Program-made: the position numbers and the translations under genes
Assembly (NCBI GenBank): GCA_003557385.1
Contig: PWON01000196.1
Coordinates: forward strand, 1-64,000
Direction: 5' to 3'
DNA from: Bacteroidales bacterium
GTDB taxonomy: Bacteria; Bacteroidota; Bacteroidia; Bacteroidales; UBA7960
Length of the DNA stretch: 64,000 nucleotides
Notes under the pieces: generated by a model
What the model was told of the DNA's origin: nothing
Databases searched by the model: none
Seen by the model: the letters and a program-made list of their open reading frames with translations, nothing else
Part shown: in pieces, positions 12,109 through 18,260 of the stretch
How positions within the stretch are numbered: the stretch's first letter is position 1
How the letters are laid out: every line of letters begins with the position of its first letter

Positions 12109-12636
12109 TCAGCCTTCTTCTCGTTCAGAAAGCGTTTTGATCACACCGCCAATGGTATTGCCTCCCGACTGGAGCGCAGAAATCACATGTTTAGCGGGCG
12201 ATTGCAATAATCCGATCAGATCTCCGATCAATTCTTCTCTCGACTTGATCTTTGTAAGCATATCCAGCTGATCATCACCGATAAAAAACGCCTCTTCAAT
12301 GTAAGCCCCTTTAAGCCTGGGTTTGTCGCTTTTCTTGCGAAAATCCTTGATCAGCCTTGCGGGGACATTTCCTGTCTCAGAAATCATGATAGAGGTGGAC
12401 CCCACCAGAACCTCATACAAAGGCTCAAGGTTCTTCTCGCTCTGCTCCATGGCTTTTTTCAACAGGGTGTTTTTTACCACCTCCATGGTAACATTCCGCC
12501 TGAAGCATAACCTGCGAAGGTTATTGATGGTCTCCACGTTCAAATCAGAAGTATCGGCCAGATAAATGATATCGCTGTTTTTGAGTTTCTCCGTCAGCGA
12601 CTCAATGATCTGATATTTTTCTTCTCTGTTTTTCAT
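12109..12636 (-). CDS. rplJ: 50S ribosomal protein L10
   Basis: Stalk base protein of 175 residues. The N-terminal rRNA-binding domain (NREEKYQIIESLTEKLKNSDIIYLADTSDLN, shown in part: EKLKNSDIIYLADTS) is followed by a C-terminal helix that binds L7/L12 dimers. In many bacteria L10 represses its own operon by binding the leader mRNA. The spacer to rplA here is only 34 bp, and I could not recognise a classic L10 leader in it. The gene is intact and sits between rplA and rplL. Confidence 0.98.
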   Translation of the reverse strand: MKNREEKYQIIESLTEKLKNSDIIYLADTSDLNVETINNLRRLCFRRNVTMEVVKNTLLKKAMEQSEKNLEPLYEVLVGSTSIMISETGNVPARLIKDFRKKSDKPRLKGAYIEEAFFIGDDQLDMLTKIKSREELIGDLIGLLQSPAKHVISALQSGGNTIGGVIKTLSEREEG

Positions 12637-12670
12637 GTGTTCATATTTACAGGTGAACCACCTTTTTTGT

Positions 12671-13366
12671 TTATAATGCAGCCGTTTTGGTATCTACCTG
12701 TATGCCCGGGCTCATGGTGCTCGACATATAAATGCTTCGCATATAAGTGCCCTTGGCGGCAGCAGGTTTCAACCGCATGATTGTCTGGATGAGCTCTTTG
12801 GCATTTTCCACGATTTTTTCTTTTTCAAAAGAGACCTTTCCGATCCCCGCATGAACAATGCCAAATTTATCCACCTTAAAATCGATCTTGCCCCCTTTTA
12901 CATCAGATACGGCTTTGCCAATATCCATGGTAACAGTTCCGGCTTTTGGATTGGGCATGAGCCCACGCGGGCCGAGGACACGTCCGAGGGCACCAACTTT
13001 GGGCATCACATTGGGCGTGGTGATCACTACATCCACATCCGTCCAGCCACCTTTGATCTTATCTACGTATTCATCCAGTCCAACGTAATCTGCTCCGGCC
13101 TCTTTTGCTTCGTCTTCCTTTTCAGGACCACAAAGTACCAGTACGCGCACTGTTTTTCCTGTTCCGTGCGGCAGGGTAACCACCCCCCGAACCATTTGAT
13201 TGGCTTTCCGGGGGTCTACACCCAGCCTGATGTCCAGGTCAACGGATGCATCAAACTTTGCAAAGCTGATCTTCTTCACGATTTCTGCTGCGTCAGATAA
13301 GGAATACACTGCGCTCCTGTCGAACTTTTCCAAAGCTTCTTTTTGATTTTTAGATATTTTAGCCAT
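12671..13366 (-). CDS. rplA: 50S ribosomal protein L1
   Basis: L1 stalk protein, 231 residues, which helps deacylated tRNA leave the E site. Family motifs include [20 protein letters not shown] near residue 50, and [18 protein letters not shown] in the second domain. The C-terminal [14 protein letters not shown] matches the usual end of bacterial L1. It lies between rplK (60 bp upstream) and rplJ in the ribosomal/RNA-polymerase operon. Intact, with no unusual features. Confidence 0.98.
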   Translation of the reverse strand: MAKISKNQKEALEKFDRSAVYSLSDAAEIVKKISFAKFDASVDLDIRLGVDPRKANQMVRGVVTLPHGTGKTVRVLVLCGPEKEDEAKEAGADYVGLDEYVDKIKGGWTDVDVVITTPNVMPKVGALGRVLGPRGLMPNPKAGTVTMDIGKAVSDVKGGKIDFKVDKFGIVHAGIGKVSFEKEKIVENAKELIQTIMRLKPAAAKGTYMRSIYMSSTMSPGIQVDTKTAAL

Positions 13367-13426
13367 GTTTAGATTGCGTTAAGCTTTAATTAATTCATAG
13401 CCCATACCTGCGTTGTTCCGCCGGCA

Positions 13427-13864
13427 TTACACGGGGCGCTCCCCTTTGATACGAATACCCATACTGCGTGCGGTACCGGCAACCATGTTCATGGCCGATT
13501 CCACAGTAAAACAGTTGAGGTCTGGCATCTTCTCTTCAGCGATCGCCCGCACCTTGTCCCAGGTAATGGTTGCTACTTTTGTTCTGTTGGGTTCTGCTGA
13601 ACCTGACTTTATCTTTGCTGCTTCGCGCAACTGAACGGCCACAGGCGGGGTCTTGATGATAAAATTAAAGGACTTGTCCCTGAATACCGTAATGATCACG
13701 GGAATCACCTTCCCGGCCTTGTCTTGTGTACGCGCATTGAACTGCTTGCAAAACTCCATAATATTCACACCCTTGGCACCCAAAGCAGGGCCTACGGGCG
13801 GAGAGGGGTTTGCAGCACCTCCTCTGATTTGCAGCTTAATGATTCCACTTACTTCTTTTGCCAT
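13427..13864 (-). CDS. rplK: 50S ribosomal protein L11
   Basis: Binds the GTPase-associated centre of 23S rRNA; 145 residues, standard size. The N-terminal domain has the [20 protein letters not shown] proline-rich stretch (thiostrepton-site region), and the C-terminal RNA-binding domain ends SMGIRIKGE. It follows nusG after a 94-bp spacer and precedes rplA. This is the first ribosomal protein gene of the rplKAJL-rpoBC block. Confidence 0.98.
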   Translation of the reverse strand: MAKEVSGIIKLQIRGGAANPSPPVGPALGAKGVNIMEFCKQFNARTQDKAGKVIPVIITVFRDKSFNFIIKTPPVAVQLREAAKIKSGSAEPNRTKVATITWDKVRAIAEEKMPDLNCFTVESAMNMVAGTARSMGIRIKGERPV

Positions 13865-13958
13865 TTTTTGATTTTTTTTTCAAATAAGGGGATTGACATT
13901 TTCAGCAAGCCTGAAAAAATAGCCGGGCATGCGACCGTAACATCGCGTCACCAGGTGG

Positions 13959-14501
13959 CTACTCTTTTTCAACCTGCATGAAACTCAACTCCAAAGGTGT
14001 TTTTCGTCCGAAAATCTTGACCATCACTTTTAACTTCTTCTTCTCCTCGTTGATTTCTTCGATCACACCTGAGAAACTGTTGAACGGCCCGTCTGTAACT
14101 TTCACGGTTTCCCCAACAATATAAGGAACGTTCAGTTCTTCCTCTTTGCCCGACAGTTCATCAACCTTGCCTAAAATGCGATTGACTTCTGCCGGCCGCA
14201 AGGGTACCGGGTCGCCACCAGAGCCCAAAAAACCCAATACACCAGGCACATTCCTGATAATATGCGGAATCTCCCCCACCAAAGCAACTTCTATCAGCAC
14301 ATATCCGGGAAAATAATTGCGCTCGGCACTAATTTTCTTTCCCTTGCGAACCTGATAGACCTTTTCCGTCGGGATCAGTACTTGCGACACATAATCCTCC
14401 AGACCCAGCCTGGCGATTTCATTTTCAAGGTATTGCTTGACTTTTTTCTCACCTCCGCTGACTGCCCGGACTACGTACCATTTTTTTACTTGTTCGCTCA
14501 T
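13959..14501 (-). CDS. nusG: Transcription elongation/antitermination factor NusG
   Basis: RNA-polymerase-binding elongation factor, 180 residues. The NGN domain starts KKWYVVRAVSGGEKKV and contains the typical FPGYVLIEV segment. A KOW domain follows (VTDGPFNSFSGVIEEINEEK), then FGRKTPLELSF near the C-terminus. It couples transcription to translation or Rho depending on the species. It follows secE, the near-universal secE-nusG pairing, but the spacer between them is unusually structured. Confidence 0.98.
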   Translation of the reverse strand: MSEQVKKWYVVRAVSGGEKKVKQYLENEIARLGLEDYVSQVLIPTEKVYQVRKGKKISAERNYFPGYVLIEVALVGEIPHIIRNVPGVLGFLGSGGDPVPLRPAEVNRILGKVDELSGKEEELNVPYIVGETVKVTDGPFNSFSGVIEEINEEKKKLKVMVKIFGRKTPLELSFMQVEKE

Positions 14502-14520
14502 ACCAATTTACAATGTCAGA

Positions 14521-14596
14521 ATTCCGCGATTTGTTTTTGCCCATTGCTGAAAACCATAAAATATCAGAATGTCCCCCGCCGGGGCAAAAACGGAAT
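14521..14596 (-). promoter_or_regulatory. Large stem-loop in the secE-nusG spacer
   Basis: A 10-bp inverted repeat, GTTTTTGCCC at 14533-14542 and GGGCAAAAAC at 14582-14591, is extended by ATTCC (14521-14525) and GGAAT (14592-14596) with a 7-nt one-sided bulge. The loop holds a smaller CCCC/GGGG palindrome near 14573-14584. It fills nearly all of the 97-bp gap and has no T-run, so processing or stability control is likelier than termination. Confidence 0.5.
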
Positions 14597-14598
14597 GT

Positions 14599-14793
14599 TT
14601 ACAAAAAGAGACGGTAAAACTGTTCAAGAACGGAGCTGAATGAAATATCCATCAGATAAACGATCAATGCGATTATCAGGGAAGCAATGGATACAACAAC
14701 TGCGCTGTTCTGCAGATCACTCCAAGAGGGCCAGGAAACCTTATTGATCAACTCATCATAAGATTCTCTGAAATAGGCTCTGATTTTCTTCAT
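14599..14793 (-). CDS. secE: Preprotein translocase subunit SecE
   Basis: Essential small subunit of the SecYEG channel in the inner membrane. It has 64 residues with an amphipathic N-terminal helix (YFRESYDELINKVSWPSWSDL, the conserved WPS region) and one transmembrane helix (AVVVSIASLIIALIVYLMD). The single-membrane-span form is typical of most bacteria outside the enterics. It is encoded between tRNA-Trp and nusG, a very common arrangement. Confidence 0.95.
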   Translation of the reverse strand: MKKIRAYFRESYDELINKVSWPSWSDLQNSAVVVSIASLIIALIVYLMDISFSSVLEQFYRLFL

Positions 14794-14818
14794 AATTCGG
14801 GATTATTCTAATATTTTG

Positions 14819-14891
14819 CACGGGTGGAAGGAATCGAACCCTCAACCAACGGTTTTGGAGACCGCTACTCTACCAATTGAGCTACACCCGT
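14819..14891 (-). tRNA. trnW: tRNA-Trp (CCA anticodon)
   Basis: A 73-nt cloverleaf read on the minus strand. The acceptor stem is ACGGGTG/CACCCGT with discriminator G. The anticodon loop CTCCAAA lies between GCGGT and ACCGT and gives anticodon CCA. The T loop is TTCGATT. The CCA tail is not encoded. It lies between tuf and secE. Confidence 0.95.
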
Positions 14892-14895
14892 GTAA

Positions 14896-14930
14896 AAGAC
14901 CCCGGATGGTGGAAGCGTTCCGGCCATCCG
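14896..14930 (-). terminator. Hairpin between tuf and tRNA-Trp (leaky terminator or processing site)
   Basis: CGGATGG at 14903-14909 pairs with CCATCCG at 14924-14930, with an inner GGAA/TTCC stem and a GCG loop. On the minus strand it is followed by GGGGTCTTTTAC, a short T-run. Since trnW and secE lie directly downstream on the same strand, full termination would cut them off, so partial termination or processing is more likely. Confidence 0.5.
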
Positions 14931-14944
14931 AAGCTTTAACGGTC

Positions 14945-16132
14945 TTAGTCAACAATCTCGGTTACCTGTCCGGCACCTACTGTGCGGCCACCTTCACGGA
15001 TCGCAAAACGAAGGCCTTTGTCCATGGCCACATCGGCGATCAGTTCCACGTTAATGGTCAGGTTATCACCGGGCATGACCATTTCATGTCCTTCAGGAAG
15101 CATGATCTCACCGGTAACATCAGTGGTGCGGAAGAAGAACTGCGGACGGTATTTGTTGCCAAATGGCGTATGGCGGCCACCTTCTTCTTTCTTCAAAACA
15201 TACACCTCGGCCTTGAACTTCCTGTGTGGTTTCACAGAACCCGGCTTGCAAACAACCATCCCGCGCGTAATGGCATCTTTGTCAATGCCCCGGAGCAACA
15301 AACCAACGTTGTCACCCGCTTCGCCGCGGTCAAGGATCTTGCGGAACATTTCCACACCGGTTACCACTGATTTGAGTTTTTCAGCACCCATACCAATGAT
15401 GTCAACCGAATCGCCACTGTTGATCACACCGGTTTCGATACGACCTGTTGCAACCGTTCCACGTCCTGTAATAGAGAACACGTCTTCAACAGGCATCAGG
15501 AAATCTTTATCAATATCGCGCTGTGGCAGTGGAATAAAGTTATCGACTGCGTCCATCAGTTCAACAATTTTTTCAACCCACTTTGGCTCGTTGTTAAGTC
15601 CGCCGAGGGCTGATCCCTGTACTACGGGGATATTGTCGCCATCAAACTTATAAAAGGAAAGCAGTTCACGGATCTCCATTTCCACCAGCTCCAGAAGTTC
15701 TTCATCGTCCACAAGGTCCACCTTGTTCATAAAGACCACGAGCTGCGGAACACCAACCTGGCGGGCCAACAGAATATGCTCGCGTGTCTGGGGCATGGGG
15801 CCGTCTGTCGCGGCAACCACCAGGATTGCACCGTCCATCTTGGCGGCACCTGTTACCATGTTCTTCACATAGTCGGCATGACCGGGACAGTCAACGTGTG
15901 CATAGTGCCTTGCATCTGTTTGATATTCTACGTGCGCAGTATTGATCGTAATCCCTCTTTCTTTTTCCTCCGGCGCATTGTCAATCGAATCAAATGATCT
16001 GATCTCCGACAAGCCTTTTTCTGCCAATACTTGTGTAATCGCAGCGGTGAGCGTGGTTTTTCCATGGTCAATATGTCCAATGGTACCAACGTTCACATGC
16101 GGTTTTGTACGTTGAAATTTTTCTTTTGCCAT
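14945..16132 (-). CDS. tuf: Elongation factor Tu
   Basis: GTPase that delivers aminoacyl-tRNA to the ribosome; 395 residues. The P-loop GHIDHGKTT, the effector-region threonine in RGITI, DCPGH and NKVD motifs are all present in domain 1. Domains 2 and 3 follow, including [13 protein letters not shown] and the C-terminal [15 protein letters not shown]. It follows four tRNA genes, 60 bp after tRNA-Thr(GGT), and precedes tRNA-Trp. This is the tufB-type location known from E. coli. Confidence 0.99.
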   Translation of the reverse strand: MAKEKFQRTKPHVNVGTIGHIDHGKTTLTAAITQVLAEKGLSEIRSFDSIDNAPEEKERGITINTAHVEYQTDARHYAHVDCPGHADYVKNMVTGAAKMDGAILVVAATDGPMPQTREHILLARQVGVPQLVVFMNKVDLVDDEELLELVEMEIRELLSFYKFDGDNIPVVQGSALGGLNNEPKWVEKIVELMDAVDNFIPLPQRDIDKDFLMPVEDVFSITGRGTVATGRIETGVINSGDSVDIIGMGAEKLKSVVTGVEMFRKILDRGEAGDNVGLLLRGIDKDAITRGMVVCKPGSVKPHRKFKAEVYVLKKEEGGRHTPFGNKYRPQFFFRTTDVTGEIMLPEGHEMVMPGDNLTINVELIADVAMDKGLRFAIREGGRTVGAGQVTEIVD

Positions 16133-16192
16133 GTCTACTGGTGTTTAAGTTTAATTAAAAGGATTCAACAAATGATGTTCAATTTTACGTAG

Positions 16193-16264
16193 AGCCGATG
16201 ACGGGAATTGAACCCGTGGCCTCTTCCTTACCAAGGAAACGCTCTACCCCTGAGCTACATCGGC
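16193..16264 (-). tRNA. trnT: tRNA-Thr (GGT anticodon)
   Basis: 72-nt cloverleaf on the minus strand. The acceptor stem is GCCGATG/CATCGGC with discriminator T. The anticodon loop TTGGTAA between TTTCC and GGAAG gives GGT. It is the last of four tRNAs upstream of tuf. Confidence 0.95.
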
Positions 16265-16279
16265 AGGGACAAACATTTG

Positions 16280-16352
16280 AGCGGAAAACGGGACTCGAAC
16301 CCGCCACCTACAGCTTGGAAGGCTGTCGCTCTACCAGATGAGCTATTTCCGC
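16280..16352 (-). tRNA. trnG: tRNA-Gly (TCC anticodon)
   Basis: 73-nt cloverleaf on the minus strand. The acceptor is GCGGAAA paired with TTTCCGC, discriminator T. The anticodon loop CTTCCAA between ACAGC and GCTGT gives TCC. It lies 15 bp before tRNA-Thr(GGT). Confidence 0.95.
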
Positions 16353-16361
16353 TTAACAATG

Positions 16362-16444
16362 TGGGGGGGGAAGGATTCGAACCTCCGAAGGCGAAAGCCA
16401 ACAGATTTACAGTCTGCCCCATTTGACCGCTCTGGAACCCCCCC
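16362..16444 (-). tRNA. trnY: tRNA-Tyr (GTA anticodon)
   Basis: 83-nt class II tRNA with a long variable arm, read on the minus strand. The acceptor stem is an all-G/all-C pairing (seven G with seven C), discriminator A. The anticodon loop CTGTAAA between CAGA and TCTG gives GTA. It lies 9 bp before tRNA-Gly. Confidence 0.95.
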
Positions 16445-16468
16445 AAGGATTCTCAAAATCTTTTTCAG

Positions 16469-16542
16469 AGCCGATGGAGGGATTCGAACCCCCGGCCAGC
16501 TGATTACAAATCAGCTGCTCTGACCAACTGAGCTACATCGGC
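16469..16542 (-). tRNA. trnT: tRNA-Thr (TGT anticodon)
   Basis: 74-nt cloverleaf on the minus strand. The acceptor is GCCGATG/CATCGGC, discriminator T, identical to that of the other tRNA-Thr. The anticodon loop TTTGTAA between GCTGA and TCAGC gives TGT. It is the first tRNA of the cluster, about 35 nt after the predicted transcription start. Confidence 0.95.
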
Positions 16543-16583
16543 ATCAGTGCTTTAACAAAAAAAGAGCCCTGCAAAAATGTCTG

Positions 16584-16614
16584 CAAATGTACAAAAGATT
16601 TATTACCTACCAAA
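16584..16614 (-). promoter_or_regulatory. Bacteroidota-type promoter for the tRNA-tuf operon
   Basis: On the minus strand, TTTG at 16611-16614 is followed after 19 bp by TACATTTG at 16584-16591. This is an exact TTTG-N19-TAnnTTTG match to the -33/-7 promoter of the phylum's primary sigma factor. Transcription would start near 16577, just before tRNA-Thr(TGT). Confidence 0.75.
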
Positions 16615-16644
16615 AAATATGCAGTTTTTTTTGTCTCAATAGTA

Positions 16645-16944
16645 TTATAGGCCACGTAATTTTTGCTTGTATTTCTTTACCTGACGTTTCAATGCGTCGA
16701 CCGAGTTGTCGACAGCTTCTTCGAACGTTTTGGCCTGCTTTTTTGCGAACAGATCATTCCCGGGAATCACCACGCGGATTTCAGCAATCTTATTTTCATT
16801 GTTGGTGGCTGCATCCAGTTTTAAAGTCACATCACATCCGATTACACCGTCAAACAGATTGGCCAGCTTGGCGGTTTTCTCCCTGATAAAATCCTCCAAC
16901 TTTACGTCTGCTTTGAAATGAATTGAACTGATCGTTACTTCCAT
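16645..16944 (-). CDS. hpf: Ribosome hibernation promoting factor, short form
   Basis: 99-residue member of the HPF/RaiA (YfiA) family, which binds the 30S decoding site to inactivate ribosomes in slow growth. The fold pattern is visible: an N-terminal beta strand (MEVTISSIHFKAD), a helix (LEDFIREKTAKLANLF), strands (DVTLKLDAATNNENKIAEIRVVIPG, in part IAEIRVVIPG) and a basic C-terminal helix (ALKRQVKKYKQKLRG). It lacks the extra dimerisation domain of long HPF. It lies 20 bp after the recombinase gene and is preceded by a strong AAAGGAGG sequence, rare in this phylum. Confidence 0.93.
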   Translation of the reverse strand: MEVTISSIHFKADVKLEDFIREKTAKLANLFDGVIGCDVTLKLDAATNNENKIAEIRVVIPGNDLFAKKQAKTFEEAVDNSVDALKRQVKKYKQKLRGL

Positions 16945-16954
16945 GATTGTTATT

Positions 16955-16962
16955 CCTCCTTT
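16955..16962 (-). promoter_or_regulatory. Strong Shine-Dalgarno sequence of hpf
   Basis: On the minus strand AAAGGAGG lies 10 nt before the ATG of hpf. Bacteroidota genes seldom use Shine-Dalgarno pairing because their ribosomes hide the anti-SD (known from Flavobacterium), so a full-length match before a ribosome-silencing factor stands out. It also supports this start codon. Confidence 0.55.
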
Positions 16963-16964
16963 GT

Positions 16965-17855
16965 TTACGCCTTTGGGTGGGCTTGTTTATAAACTTGTTT
17001 GATCTTTTCGATGGTATTGTGTGTATACACCTGGGTGGCAGAAAGATTTGAATGCCCGAGCAATTCCTTGATGGCGTTCAGGTCGGCACCGTGATTCAGC
17101 ATGTGGGTTGCAAATGAATGCCGTATGACGTGCGGACTTTTTTTTGACCTGGTGGTAACCTTCCCCAGGTAGTGGTTCACCCGCCGTTGCACAAAAACCG
17201 GATAAAGCTTTTCTCCTTTGTCGGTAACAAACACCCATTGTGCGGCGTCCTTGTCAAATTTTTTGGCTTTTTCCAGACAATAGGCCTGAAAGATGCCGGC
17301 AACCCGGCCAAGCATCGGAATGATGCGCTCTTTGTTTCCTTTGCCGGTGATCTTCAATTGAAGGCCCTGTGTGTCCACATCCCCGTGCTTCATATTGATC
17401 AACTCCGATAAACGCATTCCTGTGGTGTAAAACATTTCCAGCATCAGCAAATCGCGCAGATCTTTAAAATCCTGGCCAAAAGCCGTCTGCTCAAACAAAG
17501 CGCTGATTTTATCTTCCTCAACAAAAACAGGTAAACGCCTGTCCTTTTTCAGGGAGTTGATCTTCAGCATGGGACTTGCTTCAATCACGCCCGATTTCTC
17601 GAGGTATTTATAATATGACCTGAGCGTGGAAGCCTTCCTGTTGAATGTGCTGCGTGCAACCCCCCGGCGGCTGAGCTCTGCCAGCCAGGAACGTATCATG
17701 GCCGGGCCGGCCTGATGGCCGTCCTGCATCCCGAAATGTACTTTCAAAAATAGTTCAAACTGATTCAGGTCGTTCTTGTAGGAAAGTACCGTATGCGAAG
17801 CATAACGCCTGACCTGGCTGATGTGTTCCAAAAACTTCTCCGAATATTGCCCCAT
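16965..17855 (-). CDS. xerC: Tyrosine recombinase XerC/XerD family
   Basis: Site-specific recombinase of 296 residues. The N-terminal SAM-like core-binding domain (about 1-90) precedes the catalytic domain with the Arg in TTGMRLSEL, Lys in TGKGNKER, HVIRHSFATH (His/Arg), LLGHSNL (His) and the nucleophile Tyr in TQVYTHNT. Xer proteins resolve chromosome dimers at dif, but this phylum often has several Xer-like genes, so C or D cannot be fixed. It sits between rpsU and hpf in a translation operon, a position conserved in many Bacteroidota, which argues for a housekeeping recombinase rather than a mobile-element integrase. Confidence 0.9.
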   Translation of the reverse strand: MGQYSEKFLEHISQVRRYASHTVLSYKNDLNQFELFLKVHFGMQDGHQAGPAMIRSWLAELSRRGVARSTFNRKASTLRSYYKYLEKSGVIEASPMLKINSLKKDRRLPVFVEEDKISALFEQTAFGQDFKDLRDLLMLEMFYTTGMRLSELINMKHGDVDTQGLQLKITGKGNKERIIPMLGRVAGIFQAYCLEKAKKFDKDAAQWVFVTDKGEKLYPVFVQRRVNHYLGKVTTRSKKSPHVIRHSFATHMLNHGADLNAIKELLGHSNLSATQVYTHNTIEKIKQVYKQAHPKA

Positions 17856-17960
17856 ATGGAAATGAAAAGAAGAAACCTTTGCCTTAAAGTTATGCTAAAA
17901 AAACAGCAACTGCAAAAATTTCTTCCAAAAAACGAATACGTTTGTTGTGTAAAAGCCTGT

Positions 17961-18155
17961 TTACCCTTCCTGCTTGTCTTTTAGTTGTTGGATATAAATG
18001 GCTTTTAGTTTCTCTTCGCGTTTTTTCACCGAAGGCTTGGTGAATTTCTGACGCTCTCTCAGTTCTCTGAGCACTCCGGTCTTCTCAAATTTCCGCTTCA
18101 TTTTCTTCAATACCCTGTCGATATTTTCACCTTCTTTTATGGGAACAATGATCAT
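17961..18155 (-). CDS. rpsU: 30S ribosomal protein S21
   Basis: Small basic ribosomal protein, 64 residues (IIVPIKEGENIDRVLKKMKRKF at the start). In Flavobacterium bS21 helps to bury the 16S anti-Shine-Dalgarno, and its own mRNA carries an SD and is autoregulated (published work on that genus). Here the gene has a perfect phylum-type promoter, a leader of about 55 nt, and GAGG 5 nt before the ATG, which fits the same logic. It is the first gene of the rpsU-xer-hpf group. Confidence 0.96.
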   Translation of the reverse strand: MIIVPIKEGENIDRVLKKMKRKFEKTGVLRELRERQKFTKPSVKKREEKLKAIYIQQLKDKQEG

Positions 18156-18160
18156 GCCTG

Positions 18161-18164
18161 CCTC
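18161..18164 (-). promoter_or_regulatory. Shine-Dalgarno-like GAGG before rpsU
   Basis: The minus strand reads AAAGAAAGAGGCAGGC then ATG. GAGG is complementary to the anti-SD core and lies 5 nt before the start. It may be the sensor by which bS21 level controls its own translation; that function is inferred by analogy. Confidence 0.4.
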
Positions 18165-18217
18165 TTTCTTTTTGATTTTAAAATAAATGGTACAATTCCA
18201 TGTGTAAAAAGCGGTGG

Positions 18218-18248
18218 CAAAATTACAAATAGTTTTTAAATAAACAAA
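18218..18248 (-). promoter_or_regulatory. Bacteroidota-type promoter of rpsU
   Basis: On the minus strand TTTG at 18245-18248 precedes TAATTTTG at 18218-18225 with exactly 19 bp between them, a perfect consensus match. The predicted start is near 18211, giving a leader of about 55 nt before the rpsU ATG. Confidence 0.75.
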
Positions 18249-18260
18249 ATGTTTTTTTGG

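Noticed and set aside
12637-12670. Search for an L10-binding leader before rplJ
   Set aside because: The spacer is only 34 bp and shows no convincing kink-turn or bulged stem.
16965-17855. Tyrosine recombinase next to a tRNA cluster as evidence of an integrated element
   Set aside because: It lies in a translation operon between rpsU and hpf, no attachment repeats of the tRNA ends were seen, and no phage or conjugation genes are nearby.
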